Positions 6,864 through 15,945 of a stretch of DNA of 34,367 nt are shown here, piece after piece; position 1 is the first letter of the stretch, and every line of letters begins with the position of its first letter. Location of the stretch: the NCBI GenBank assembly GCA_945890735.1, contig CAMDCZ010000022.1, positions 1-34,367 of the forward strand, in the 5' to 3' direction. Both the position numbers and the translations under genes were made by a program. The notes under the pieces were generated by a model. That model was not told the origin of the DNA and made no database searches. It saw only the letters and a program-made list of their open reading frames with translations. The stretch is from Bordetella parapertussis (lineage in GTDB: Bacteria; Pseudomonadota; Gammaproteobacteria; Burkholderiales; Burkholderiaceae_C).

Positions 6864-8009
6864 ATGAGCACGCTCCATCCAACCCAAGACCCACAGCAAC
6901 AAGACCAGCAGGTGGTTGACTGGCTGAGCCAATTGCTGCGGCATGCACTCCAGTCTCGGGCGTCAGACATTCACCTAGAACCCTACGAATCGTTGCTGCG
7001 CATCCGCATGCGAATCGACGGATTACTGCATGAAGTGACAGCACCGCCTGCGACCATGAGAGACCGCATCCTCTCGCGTATCAAAGTGCTGTCCAAGTTG
7101 GACATTGCCGAGAAAAGACTGCCGCAAGATGGGCGGATGCAATTTTCCCTGGAAAAACGGCTGGTTGACTTGCGTGTCAGCACCCTGCCCACCCTGCATG
7201 GTGAAAAAGCGGTTTTGCGGATTTTGGATTTCAAAACCCAAACCTTGAACTTTGACGCCCTCGGCTTAGAACCAGCCGCGCAAACGAAGCTGGTCCATGC
7301 CATCAACCGGCCCCACGGCATGGTCTTGATCACTGGCCCGACGGGCTCAGGCAAAACCGTGACCTTGTACACCTGCTTGGCGCATCTGAATTCCCCGAGG
7401 ATCAATATCGCCACGGTCGAAGATCCCGCTGAGATCATGCTGCCGGGCATCAACCAAGTCAATGTGAATGACAAGCTGGGTTTGAATTTTGCGGCGGCCT
7501 TGCGGTCATTGCTCCGCCAAGACCCCGATGTGCTGATGTTGGGTGAGATACGGGACGCCGAGACAGCGGACATGGCGGTCAAAGCATCCCAAACCGGTCA
7601 CCTCGTGTTGTCGACACTTCACACCAATGATGCGCCCAGTACTTTGGTCCGCCTGAACCAGATGGGCATCGCCGGATTCAATTTGGCCAGCAGCATTTCC
7701 TTGGTCACGGCACAGCGCCTGGTCAGGCGCTTGTGTGCCGAATGCAAGACAGCTGTGCCTGGGCAAGGTCGATTTCGCCCTGTCGGGTGCTCCGCATGCC
7801 AAGACGGTTTTTCGGGGCGACTTGCCATCCATCAAGTCATGCCGATCACAGAGGCCATGCAAGCCCTGATTTTGGAGAAATCGCCCTTGCATCGGATAGC
7901 CGCTCAAGCTGCCAGTGAAGGGGTGCAAACATTGCGCGAATCTGGGCTGTCCAAGGTGCGTCAAGGGGAGACTTCCTTGGAAGAAATCATGAGCGTCACG
8001 GATGGCTGA
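6864..8009 (+). CDS. PilB/GspE-family secretion ATPase, short form
   Basis: Cytoplasmic hexameric motor that powers extension of a type IV pilus or a type II secretion pseudopilus. Visible are the N2 domain (SDIHLEP near 34-40), the Walker A GPTGSGKT at 158-165, the Asp box around 185-190, Walker B VLMLGEIRD at 223-231 with a His box (GHLVLSTLH) after it, and the zinc-binding cysteines C291, C294, C309 and C312. At 381 residues it lacks the N1 domain of about 170-180 residues found in PilB of about 570 residues. Its stop overlaps the pilC-like start by 8 bases. GGGGA lies only one base from the ATG, so the start is uncertain. Confidence 0.88.
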   Translation: MSTLHPTQDPQQQDQQVVDWLSQLLRHALQSRASDIHLEPYESLLRIRMRIDGLLHEVTAPPATMRDRILSRIKVLSKLDIAEKRLPQDGRMQFSLEKRLVDLRVSTLPTLHGEKAVLRILDFKTQTLNFDALGLEPAAQTKLVHAINRPHGMVLITGPTGSGKTVTLYTCLAHLNSPRINIATVEDPAEIMLPGINQVNVNDKLGLNFAAALRSLLRQDPDVLMLGEIRDAETADMAVKASQTGHLVLSTLHTNDAPSTLVRLNQMGIAGFNLASSISLVTAQRLVRRLCAECKTAVPGQGRFRPVGCSACQDGFSGRLAIHQVMPITEAMQALILEKSPLHRIAAQAASEGVQTLRESGLSKVRQGETSLEEIMSVTDG

Positions 8010-9072
8010 TATCTCATTGAAGCAACTGACTGGCTTTACCCACCAGTTGGCTACTTTGCTGGGCGCAGGCATTCCATTGCTGCAAGCCCTGGAAACCATG
8101 GCCATCAGCGCACCGAGCCAACCTGTGCAAACGCTGGTCAACACTTTGCGCATGTCGGTATCCAATGGCCATTCATTTCAACAGGCATTGTCCCAAGCCA
8201 AGGTTTTTGACGCCTTTTTTTGCCAATTGGTCGCTGCTGGCGAACTCTCTGGCAACCTCGACCTGGTGTTGCAACGCTTGGGTGCACACTTGGAAAAGCA
8301 ACATGCCTTGCGACAGCAGGTCAAATCAGCCATGGTCTACCCCGCAGCGGTACTGACCATCGCCGTATTGGTCATCACGGTGATCTTGGTATGGGTTGTG
8401 CCTGTTTTTGAAGGCATTTTTGGGTCTTTTCAAAGCGAGCTTCCAACGGCAACCTTGTGGGTGTTGCAGCTGAGCCAAGCCATGGTGAACCATGGTCCTG
8501 CGGTTGTTTCATGCAGTGTGCTGTGTGCTTGGTCTGTTCGGCACGTCTACCAAAGACAGCTTCAGTGGCAATTGAAAGGGGCCATTCACGTGTTGCGCAT
8601 TCCTGTTTGGGGGGCGTTCATCTGCATAAGTACATTGGCGGCTTGGACCCGGTGCCTGTCAACCTTGGTCAATGCCAGTGTGCCTTTGTTGGATGCCCTG
8701 GAGGTCACGGCTGGGGTCTGCCATAACCGCGCATTCAGCCTCACCACCCTGGCAGTCCGCCACAGCGTCTCGCAAGGTCGCAGTTTGGCCCAAGCCATGC
8801 AATCGGTCTACCCCTTGTACCCCGGCTCCGGTATTGAGCAGAGTTTATTTCCCGTGATGCTGGTGCAAATGGTCGCCATTGGAGAGGAGTCAGGTGCCTT
8901 GGCGCACCTGCTGGCACGTGCTGCACAGGACCTTGAGCAACAGGTCGAACAGCAGACCCAGTCCATGCTGCAACTGCTAGAGCCCTTGATGCTGGTTGTC
9001 TTGGGCGGTGTGGTCGGTGGTTTGGTGGTGGCTTTGTACCTGCCCGTTTTTCAATTGGGGCAATTGATGTGA
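8002..9072 (+). CDS. PilC/GspF-family inner-membrane platform protein
   Basis: Polytopic inner-membrane protein that couples the ATPase to pilin polymerisation. The 356 residues contain two GspF repeats, about 5-130 and 210-330, each with the L-x-x-G-x-x-L-x-x-A-L-E pattern (LLGAGIPLLQALE, LVNASVPLLDALE). Membrane segments lie near 112-138, 160-182 and 325-350. It lacks the usual N-terminal segment of about 50 residues that precedes the first repeat in PilC. Translation is probably coupled to the ATPase gene through the 8-base overlap. Only 24 bases separate it from coaE, so the prepilin peptidase gene pilD, commonly found here, is absent. Confidence 0.88.
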   Translation: MADISLKQLTGFTHQLATLLGAGIPLLQALETMAISAPSQPVQTLVNTLRMSVSNGHSFQQALSQAKVFDAFFCQLVAAGELSGNLDLVLQRLGAHLEKQHALRQQVKSAMVYPAAVLTIAVLVITVILVWVVPVFEGIFGSFQSELPTATLWVLQLSQAMVNHGPAVVSCSVLCAWSVRHVYQRQLQWQLKGAIHVLRIPVWGAFICISTLAAWTRCLSTLVNASVPLLDALEVTAGVCHNRAFSLTTLAVRHSVSQGRSLAQAMQSVYPLYPGSGIEQSLFPVMLVQMVAIGEESGALAHLLARAAQDLEQQVEQQTQSMLQLLEPLMLVVLGGVVGGLVVALYLPVFQLGQLM

Positions 9073-9096
9073 GCGTGTTTCATATAGACTTTCAGC

Positions 9097-9702
9097 ATGG
9101 CCTCACCCAGTTTTCATCGCATCGGTTTAACCGGCGGCATTGGCAGCGGTAAAACCACATTGGGTCGGATGTTGGTGGCGCGTGGCATCCCCTTGGTTGA
9201 CGCCGATGCTATTTCCCACCAAGTCACCGCGCCTCAAGGCGCTGGCATTGAGCCGATCAGGCAGCAATTTGGTGATGCCTTCATCAACGCGCAAGGCGCT
9301 TTGGACCGTGACCGCATGCGCCAACATGTGTTCACCAACCCCGAAGCCAAACTGGCACTGCAAAGCCTGCTTCACCCCCTGATTCAGCAATCCATCAACC
9401 AAGCGATGGATACCGCGGCACAACAGGGTCATACCATGGTACTGCTTGACATCCCCTTATTGGTTGAATCTTTGCGCTGGCGTGGTCTGCTGGACAAGGT
9501 CATCGTGGTCGACTGCAGTGAACAAACGCAAGTCAGGCGGGTCATGGCTCGCAATCACATGAGCGAAGCCGATGTTCGCCAAATCATGGCAAACCAAGCC
9601 AAGCGCTCAGAGCGTTTGGCTGCTGCAGATGTGGTGGTTTTCAATGACGAAGACGACTTGGCCCATCTGCAAGCGCAGGCGCTGGGAATCATGCTGGCTT
9701 GA
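9097..9702 (+). CDS. coaE: Dephospho-CoA kinase
   Basis: Phosphorylates the 3'-hydroxyl of dephospho-CoA, the last step of coenzyme A synthesis. The 201-residue protein has the P-loop GGIGSGKT at 13-20, the VDADAIS motif at 34-40 and the LLDIPLLVES lid region near 111-120, all as in the family. It follows the pilC-like gene by 24 bases and precedes zapD, a conserved order in beta- and gammaproteobacteria. The ribosome binding site is weak. Confidence 0.96.
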   Translation: MASPSFHRIGLTGGIGSGKTTLGRMLVARGIPLVDADAISHQVTAPQGAGIEPIRQQFGDAFINAQGALDRDRMRQHVFTNPEAKLALQSLLHPLIQQSINQAMDTAAQQGHTMVLLDIPLLVESLRWRGLLDKVIVVDCSEQTQVRRVMARNHMSEADVRQIMANQAKRSERLAAADVVVFNDEDDLAHLQAQALGIMLA

Positions 9703-9715
9703 TAAGATTTGGCCT

Positions 9716-9744
9716 TTGGAACCGGTCTCTTCAGCGGTTATCAT
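9716..9744 (+). promoter_or_regulatory. Candidate sigma70 promoter for zapD
   Basis: TTGGAA (9716-9721) and TATCAT (9739-9744) are 17 bases apart and match consensus at 4/6 and 5/6. The start would be near 9751, about 31 bases before the GTG start of zapD. Confidence 0.45.
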
Positions 9745-9781
9745 TTCGGTTGTCATTCAAACCACCAGGCCAGCACTGTCC

Positions 9782-10534
9782 GTGATTCTCTACGAACACC
9801 CATTCAATGAGCGTATTCGCACTTATTTGCGGTTGGAATACCTGCTTGGGCGATTCGAACATTTGCTGCTGCGCACGTCAGAGATCGATCACCATTTCGC
9901 ACTGACCACTTTGTTTGAAATTGTGGAAGTGGGAGGGCGTTCGGATTTGAAATCAGACATCCTCAAAGAACTCGAACGACACAAGCAGCAATTTTTGAGT
10001 TACCGTGGCAACCCCTCGGTGTCAGAGGACGTGTTGGATGATTTGCTCAAACGCATCGATCAGTGCCTGCAAGGCTTCAATACCTTTGGTGGACGCCTCA
10101 GCCATTGCGTGACCGACAGCGACTTCCTCAGCAGCTTGCGCAACCGGGTGGCCGTGCCAGGCGGTACCTGCGCTTTTGACTTACCCAGCTACCACGCTTG
10201 GCAACAACGCGACCCAGACCAGCGTCGCCAAGACATTTTGAAATGGTCTGAGCCCCTCAAAGCGCTCAACGACAGCGTTGGGTTGTTGATGCGGTTATTG
10301 CGCGAAAGCGGTTCCCCTCAGCGCGTGATGGCCACACAGGGTCAATTTCAACAAGCCCTGCCGCAGGGCCGCTTTCAAATGATGCGTGTCTTCATCGACC
10401 CATCACTGGGTTTGGTGCCAGAGATCAGTGGCAACCGCATGATGGTTTGGGTACGCTTGATTCACCAGTCTTGGGAAGCCAAACCCCAAGCCGCGGTGGG
10501 CAATGCCGAATTTGAAATCGAGCTTTGCGCCTAA
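9782..10534 (+). CDS. zapD: Cell division protein ZapD
   Basis: Binds FtsZ and bundles its filaments at the division site. The 250-residue protein starts ILYEHPFNERIRTYLRLEYL after a GTG start codon, the hallmark of the ZapD (DUF1342) family, and continues with the all-helical bundle and a C-terminal beta part ending FEIEL. The frame is open far upstream into coaE, but that part is out of register with any ZapD sequence, so the GTG at 9782 is preferred even though its ribosome binding site is poor. Its stop overlaps the convergent Nudix gene by 4 bases. The small zinc-binding yacG gene that often follows zapD is missing. Confidence 0.93.
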   Translation: MILYEHPFNERIRTYLRLEYLLGRFEHLLLRTSEIDHHFALTTLFEIVEVGGRSDLKSDILKELERHKQQFLSYRGNPSVSEDVLDDLLKRIDQCLQGFNTFGGRLSHCVTDSDFLSSLRNRVAVPGGTCAFDLPSYHAWQQRDPDQRRQDILKWSEPLKALNDSVGLLMRLLRESGSPQRVMATQGQFQQALPQGRFQMMRVFIDPSLGLVPEISGNRMMVWVRLIHQSWEAKPQAAVGNAEFEIELCA

Positions 10535-10983
10535 GCCAACCAATCTAAGACCGGTACTGTGCCCGGCAACAATGGCGATACCGCCACAGGCAATCGCTGC
10601 CAACTGAACTGCTGACCTTCTTTCATCTGCAATTCGCCAGACCATTGCATGACTTTGCAAAAGTGCAAATCCACCAAGGCATGGGGATAGTCGATGCGCT
10701 CGGTTTTCCAAGGGATGGGGGCATGAATGGAGATGCCAAGCTCTTCATGCAACTCGCGCTGCAGGGCTTGAGCCACGGTTTCACCAGGTTCCAACTTGCC
10801 GCCGGGAAATTCCCAATAGCCGGCATAGGCTTTGCCGGGGGGTCGGGTGGTGAGCAAAAAGCGACCATCGGGCTGGAACAGCACGCCCACGGCCACCAAG
10901 GTCAAAGCCCGGTCCGCCCCGCCCTCGCGGGGCAACTGTGGATCGGCAACTCGAACCGGCGGGAAAGACGCGCCTTGGGTCAT
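10531..10983 (-). CDS. MutT-like Nudix hydrolase (8-oxo-dGTP diphosphatase type)
   Basis: Probably hydrolyses oxidised nucleoside triphosphates such as 8-oxo-dGTP. The 150-residue protein contains a complete Nudix box at residues 62-84 (G-x5-E-x7-RE-L-x-EE-L-G-I) preceded by YWEFPGGK, the arrangement of MutT. Its length suits MutT without the thiamine-synthesis fusion seen in some relatives. The ATG at 10983 begins 4 bases after the stop of the upstream ATPase gene; the longer frame starting at 11097 would overlap that gene by more than 100 bases and is unlikely. Substrate is inferred from family. Confidence 0.88.
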   Translation of the reverse strand: MTQGASFPPVRVADPQLPREGGADRALTLVAVGVLFQPDGRFLLTTRPPGKAYAGYWEFPGGKLEPGETVAQALQRELHEELGISIHAPIPWKTERIDYPHALVDLHFCKVMQWSGELQMKEGQQFSWQRLPVAVSPLLPGTVPVLDWLA

Positions 10984-10987
10984 GGGC

Positions 10988-11866
10988 TCAATGACCCAGT
11001 CGCCCAGCCAAGTCTCTGGCGAATTGGTAGGCCACGCGTCCGCTGCGTGAGCCTCGCTCCAAGGCCCAAACCAAGGCCTCGGGGTGCGCTTTCTCACAGT
11101 CTGCCAAAGGCACGCCCAGCGAGACCAGCCATTGGTTGACGATCTGCAAATATGCTTCTTGGCTGAATGGGTAAAAACTCACCCACAAACCAAATCGCTC
11201 GGAGAGGGAGATTTTTTCTTCGATCACTTCACCCGGATGCACTTCACCGTCTTCGGTGTGCTGATAGCTCAGGTTGTCCTTCATGTACTCGGGCAACAGG
11301 TGGCGTCGGTTGCTGGTGGCATAGATCAAGACATTGGGCGTGGTGGCCGCCACGGTGCCATCGAGGATGGATTTCAAGGCTTTGTAGCCAGGCTCGCCCT
11401 CGTCAAAACTCAGGTCGTCGCAAAAAACGATGAATTTTTCAGGCCGCGCAGACACCACATCGATGATGTCGGGCAAATCGGTCATGTCTTGCTTGTCGAC
11501 TTCGATCAACCGCAAGCCTTGGGCTGCGTAGGTGTTCAAACACGCTTTCACCAAGGATGATTTACCTGTGCCCCGAGCGCCGGTGAGCAGCACATTGTTG
11601 GCAGGCAAGCCTTGGAGGAATTGCAGGGTGTTGCGTTGGATTTTTTCTTTTTGGAGGTCGATTTCCTGCAAATCAGCCAAAGCCATGCTGCCAACATGCT
11701 TCACCGGCTCCAAAACGCCATGGCCGTTGCTGCGCTTGCGATAACGAAAAGCCACGCTGGCTTGCCAATCGGGCGCATGCAAAGCTTGCGGCAGCACCGC
11801 TTCGATGCGCGCCATCAATACTTCAGCACGGTGGAGCATTCGCTCTAAAGCGTCGTTGATCGACAT
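10988..11866 (-). CDS. P-loop ATPase of the DUF815 family
   Basis: Predicted cytoplasmic AAA-like ATPase of unknown role. The 292-residue protein has a Walker A motif GARGTGKSS at 96-104 and Walker B FIVFCDDLSF at 145-154. An arginine-rich sensor region follows (YATSNRRHLLPEYM), and the conserved EEKISLSERFGLW after about 215, typical of DUF815. It starts 1 base after the argJ stop and ends 4 bases before the MutT-like gene, so secA-argJ-ATPase-mutT looks like one operon, an order widespread in Burkholderiales. Function cannot be deduced further. Confidence 0.9.
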   Translation of the reverse strand: MSINDALERMLHRAEVLMARIEAVLPQALHAPDWQASVAFRYRKRSNGHGVLEPVKHVGSMALADLQEIDLQKEKIQRNTLQFLQGLPANNVLLTGARGTGKSSLVKACLNTYAAQGLRLIEVDKQDMTDLPDIIDVVSARPEKFIVFCDDLSFDEGEPGYKALKSILDGTVAATTPNVLIYATSNRRHLLPEYMKDNLSYQHTEDGEVHPGEVIEEKISLSERFGLWVSFYPFSQEAYLQIVNQWLVSLGVPLADCEKAHPEALVWALERGSRSGRVAYQFARDLAGRLGH

Positions 11867-11867
11867 G

Positions 11868-13097
11868 TCAACTTCTGTAGTCTGCGTTGATGGTCACGTA
11901 GTCGTGGCTGAGGTCGCAGGTCCACACCTGGTCGTGCGCTGGGCCTCTGCCCAACACCACGCGGATGGTGATTTCGTCTTGCTTCATCACCCGCTGTCCG
12001 TCGGCTTCTTGGTAAGCCGGGTGACGGCCTCCTTGGGTGGCCACATGCACATCGTCCAAGTACAGCTCAATCAAGCTTTGATCGAGGTCGTCAATACCGG
12101 CGTAGCCAACCGCTGCCAAAATCCGACCCAGGTTGGGGTCGCTGGCAAAAAAAGCGGTTTTGACCAGGGGTGAATGGGCAATCGCATACGCCACTTGCCG
12201 ACATTCAGCAGCCGTTCGGCCACCTTCGATCTTGACTGTGATGAACTTGGTGGCACCCTCGCCGTCACGCACGATGGCTTGCGCGAGCAATCTCGCCACG
12301 TCCGTGAGGGCTGCTTTGAGGGATTGTGCGGAGGCGCTGTCCCAGTTGTTCAACACCGGCAAGCCTGATTGACCAGTGGCCATGACCACAAAGGAATCAT
12401 TGGTGGAAGTGTCACCATCGATCGATATGCGGTTGAAAGACGCCTCTGCCAACTCGGTGGCGAGCGGACTCATCAGTTCAGGGGCGACAGCAGCATCGGT
12501 GGCCAAAAAACCCAGCATGGTAGCCATGTTGGGGCGGATCATGCCTGCACCCTTGGCAATGCCAGTGATGTTGACCGTTTGGCCATCGATCTGGATTTGG
12601 CGACTCACCGCTTTGGGCAAGGTGTCGGTCGTCATGATGGCTTGCGCGGCATGGACCCAGTTGTCCTCGCTGCTGGCCGCCAAGGCCTTGGGCAAACCAT
12701 CGACGATGCGTTGGTAAGGCAACGGCTCCATGATCACGCCAGTGGAAAAAGGCAATACCTGCTCGGGCGCAATGTGGCACAAGTTGGCCAGTGCAGCACA
12801 CACTGCGTTGGCGTGTTGTAAACCAGACTCGCCAGTGCCTGCATTGGCCACCCCGGTATTGATCACCAGTGCGCGTATGCCTTGAGAGGCCGCCAGATGC
12901 GAGCGACACATTTGAACCGGTGCTGCACAAAACCGGTTTTGGGTGAACACAGCACCCACGCTTGTGCCAGGTGCCAATTCAAAAACAGTCAAGTCTTTGC
13001 GGTTGGCTTTACGCACCCCCGCTTCGGTGATGCCGATACGCACCCCTTTGACCGCATGCAATTCATGGGCCTGGGCGACATGCAAATTCACAGCCAT
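11868..13097 (-). CDS. argJ: Bifunctional glutamate N-acetyltransferase / ornithine acetyltransferase
   Basis: Moves the acetyl group from N-acetylornithine to glutamate, the cyclic route of arginine synthesis. The 409-residue precursor carries the self-cleavage motif KGAGMIRPNMATMLGF; Thr193 should become the N-terminal nucleophile of the beta chain after autoproteolysis. Whether it also uses acetyl-CoA (bifunctional) cannot be decided from sequence. It begins 3 bases after the secA stop and is followed after 1 base by the ATPase gene, so it is very likely translated from the secA transcript. Confidence 0.96.
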   Translation of the reverse strand: MAVNLHVAQAHELHAVKGVRIGITEAGVRKANRKDLTVFELAPGTSVGAVFTQNRFCAAPVQMCRSHLAASQGIRALVINTGVANAGTGESGLQHANAVCAALANLCHIAPEQVLPFSTGVIMEPLPYQRIVDGLPKALAASSEDNWVHAAQAIMTTDTLPKAVSRQIQIDGQTVNITGIAKGAGMIRPNMATMLGFLATDAAVAPELMSPLATELAEASFNRISIDGDTSTNDSFVVMATGQSGLPVLNNWDSASAQSLKAALTDVARLLAQAIVRDGEGATKFITVKIEGGRTAAECRQVAYAIAHSPLVKTAFFASDPNLGRILAAVGYAGIDDLDQSLIELYLDDVHVATQGGRHPAYQEADGQRVMKQDEITIRVVLGRGPAHDQVWTCDLSHDYVTINADYRS

Positions 13098-13100
13098 GGT

Positions 13101-15845
13101 TTAAGCCAACTTTCCGTGGCAATGCTTGTACTTTTTGCCACTGCCGCACGGGCAGGGCTCGTTGCGCCCCACAGCGGGAACATTGGAAGCCAAGCGTTGC
13201 TCACCAGAGATGACCTGGGCTTGCCCTGTTTCATCGGGTGCGGTGTAGGTCAGGTTGGTCACCGCATCCGCTCGGGCTTCAATCGCCTGGGCAGCCGCCG
13301 CCACTTGTGAGGTGGTTTCGATTTGCACCGTCATCAAAATACGGGTGACTTCGTTTTTCACCACATCCAACAACTGGCCAAAAAGCTCGAATGCTTCGCG
13401 CTTGTATTCTTGCTTGGGCTGCTTTTGGGCATAGCCGCGCAAGTGAATACCTTGGCGCAAATAGTCCAGCGACGACAGATGTTCGCGCCAATGGCTGTCA
13501 ATGTTTTGCAACAACACGCCACGCATGAATGGGGTGAACGACTCAACGCCGACCAATGCCAATTTGTCCTCAAAGTGCTTGTGGGCAGCTTGAATGACGA
13601 TGTCTTCAATGTCTTGGTCGCTGATGGCTTGCGCTTGCTGCACCATGTTGACCAGCGCAATCTCGAGATGCCATTCATTGAGCAACACATTTTGCAGGCC
13701 AGGAATGTCCCATTGCTCTTCGACCGATTCGTGTGGCACAAACTGCCTGACCAAATCCGCAAAGCAGCCTTCGCGCAAATTGGCAATCTGAGCGTTTAAA
13801 TTGGAGGCATCCAAAATATCATTGCGCTGCTGGTAAATCACTTGACGCTGATCGTTTGACACATCGTCGTATTCCAGCAATTGCTTGCGGATGTCAAAGT
13901 TGCGTGATTCGACTTTGCGTTGTGCACTCTCGATGCTGCGGGTGACCATGCCAGCTTCAATCGCCTCACCCTCTGGCATTTTCAGGCGTTCCATGATCGC
14001 TTTCACACGCTCACCTGCAAAGATGCGCATGAGCGAATCATCCAAGCTCAGGTAAAAACGTGAAGAGCCAGGGTCACCTTGTCGGCCCGATCGGCCACGC
14101 AACTGGTTGTCAATCCGGCGCGATTCGTGGCGTTCGGTTGCGATGATGCGCAAGCCGCCGACCGATTTCACGAAGGCATGGTCTTTGGCCCATTGGTCAC
14201 GCAACGCAGCCACCTTGCTCTGTTTGTCCGACTCGCTCAATTGCTCGTCGGACTCCACTGCCGTCACGCTCTTTTCGATGTTGCCCCCCAGCACGATGTC
14301 GGTACCGCGACCAGCCATGTTGGTGGCAATGGTGATGGCCTTGGGTGCACCGGCTTGTGCCACGATGTCGGCTTCACGCGCATGTTGCTTGGCGTTGAGC
14401 ACTTCATAGGGCAAATTGGCCTTGCCCAACATGTCGGCCAACAGTTCGGACAATTCGATCGAGGTGGTACCCACCAACACAGGTTGGCCACGCTCATGGC
14501 ATTCACGGATGTCATCGATCGCAGCTTTGTATTTCTCGTCAGCCGTTTTGTAAACCCGGTCGAGTTGGTCATCGCGCTTGCTGGGTTTATTGGGGGGAAT
14601 CAGCACGGTTTCCAAGCCGTAAATTTCTTGGAACTCATAGGCTTCTGTGTCTGCTGTGCCGGTCATGCCCCCGAGTTTTTCGTACAAGCGGAAATAATTT
14701 TGGAATGTGATCGACGCCATGGTCTGGTTTTCGGCCTGGATCGCCACACCCTCTTTGGCTTCAACCGCTTGGTGCAAGCCATCGCTCCAACGGCGGCCTG
14801 ACATCAAACGGCCAGTGAACTCGTCAACGATCACGATTTCGCCGCCTTGGTTCACGTAGTGCTGGTCACGGTGATACAGATGGTGGGCGCGCAATGCCGC
14901 ATACAGGTGGTGAACCAAGCTGATGTGTGATGGGTCATAGAGTGAGGCGCCTGCAGGCAACATACCCAAATCCGCCAGGATTTTCTCGGCCTTCTCATGC
15001 CCCAATTCGGTCAGGAACACTTGGTGGGATTTTTCATCCAAGGTGAAGTCGCCAGGGGTGATGACACCCTCGCCAGTGCGCAAATCCATTTCGCCTTCTT
15101 GGCGAGTCAGGTGAGGAACCACCTTGTTCATGGCAAGGTAGGTTTCCGTGTGGTCTTCTGCTTGGCCGCTGATGATCAAAGGCGTGCGGGCCTCGTCGAT
15201 CAAGATGGAGTCCACCTCGTCAACGATGGCGTAATTCAGAGCCCTTTGCACACGCTCGGAGGCTTCATAAACCATGTTGTCGCGCAAATAATCGAAACCG
15301 TATTCGTTGTTGGTGCCGTAGGTGATGTCAGATTGATAGGCCGCTTGTTTTTCTTCGCGCGTGAGTTGCGACAAGTTGATGCCAACACTCAAACCAAGGT
15401 AGTTGTAGAGGCGACCCATCCACTGGGCGTCGCGGTTGGCCAAGTAATCGTTGACCGTGACCACATGCACACCGCGTCCGCTCAGCGCGTTGAGGTATAC
15501 CGCCAAGGTGGCGGTCAAGGTTTTACCCTCCCCGGTGCGCATCTCGGCGATCTTGCCTTGGTGCAATGCGATGCCACCCACCATCTGCACGTCGAAGTGC
15601 CGCATTTTCATGACTCGTTTGGAGCCCTCGCGCACCACGGCAAAGGCTTCTGGCAACAATGCGTCCAAGCTTTCACCAGCTTGAAAGCGTTGCTTGAATT
15701 CATCTGTCTTGGCGCGCAAAGCCTCCTCGCTGAGGGAAGTCAGGCTGGTCTCTAAGGCATTGATGCGCTCGAGGGTTTTGCGGTATTGCTTCAACAGCCG
15801 GTCATTGCGGCTACCGAAAAGTTGGGTCAGAAGATTGAAGGCCAT
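13101..15845 (-). CDS. secA: Preprotein translocase ATPase SecA
   Basis: Motor that drives unfolded preproteins through SecYEG. The 914-residue protein shows Walker A MRTGEGKT at 102-109, the DEVD box at 208-211, a preprotein-binding region after it, and a C-terminal zinc-binding CPCGSGKKYKHCHG that binds SecB and phospholipid. The start ATG at 15845 gives MAFNLLTQLFGSRNDR, the usual N-terminus; the frame stays open 156 bases upstream, but that part shows no SecA similarity. No secM gene lies upstream. The leader has a repeated motif described separately. Confidence 0.98.
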   Translation of the reverse strand: MAFNLLTQLFGSRNDRLLKQYRKTLERINALETSLTSLSEEALRAKTDEFKQRFQAGESLDALLPEAFAVVREGSKRVMKMRHFDVQMVGGIALHQGKIAEMRTGEGKTLTATLAVYLNALSGRGVHVVTVNDYLANRDAQWMGRLYNYLGLSVGINLSQLTREEKQAAYQSDITYGTNNEYGFDYLRDNMVYEASERVQRALNYAIVDEVDSILIDEARTPLIISGQAEDHTETYLAMNKVVPHLTRQEGEMDLRTGEGVITPGDFTLDEKSHQVFLTELGHEKAEKILADLGMLPAGASLYDPSHISLVHHLYAALRAHHLYHRDQHYVNQGGEIVIVDEFTGRLMSGRRWSDGLHQAVEAKEGVAIQAENQTMASITFQNYFRLYEKLGGMTGTADTEAYEFQEIYGLETVLIPPNKPSKRDDQLDRVYKTADEKYKAAIDDIRECHERGQPVLVGTTSIELSELLADMLGKANLPYEVLNAKQHAREADIVAQAGAPKAITIATNMAGRGTDIVLGGNIEKSVTAVESDEQLSESDKQSKVAALRDQWAKDHAFVKSVGGLRIIATERHESRRIDNQLRGRSGRQGDPGSSRFYLSLDDSLMRIFAGERVKAIMERLKMPEGEAIEAGMVTRSIESAQRKVESRNFDIRKQLLEYDDVSNDQRQVIYQQRNDILDASNLNAQIANLREGCFADLVRQFVPHESVEEQWDIPGLQNVLLNEWHLEIALVNMVQQAQAISDQDIEDIVIQAAHKHFEDKLALVGVESFTPFMRGVLLQNIDSHWREHLSSLDYLRQGIHLRGYAQKQPKQEYKREAFELFGQLLDVVKNEVTRILMTVQIETTSQVAAAAQAIEARADAVTNLTYTAPDETGQAQVISGEQRLASNVPAVGRNEPCPCGSGKKYKHCHGKLA

Positions 15846-15855
15846 GCAAGCTTTG

Positions 15856-15940
15856 CGTCCACACACTGCCGAGGGGCATGCCATGGGCGCACATTCCTTT
15901 GTTGAAGCTTGTGATTTTAACCGTCCACACGGTTCATAAT
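15856..15940. promoter_or_regulatory. Divergent secA / DciA-like promoter region with repeats
   Basis: CGTCCACAC occurs at 15856-15864 and again at 15922-15930, each with an AAGCTT on its left. The second copy is part of a perfect inverted repeat AACCGT-CCAC-ACGGTT (15919-15934). On the minus strand TAAAAT (15914-15919) is a possible secA -10. On the plus strand CATAAT (15935-15940) ends 5 bases before the ATG at 15946, which would make that transcript leaderless. No good -35 accompanies either. Confidence 0.4.
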
Positions 15941-15945
15941 TCCCC

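Noticed and set aside
10531..11097. 188-codon version of the MutT-like gene
   Set aside because: It would overlap the ATPase gene by more than 100 bases, and the Nudix protein is complete from the ATG at 10983.
14079..15755. Long plus-strand open frames opposite secA
   Set aside because: They run antisense to conserved SecA motifs and show no ribosome binding sites or recognisable domains.
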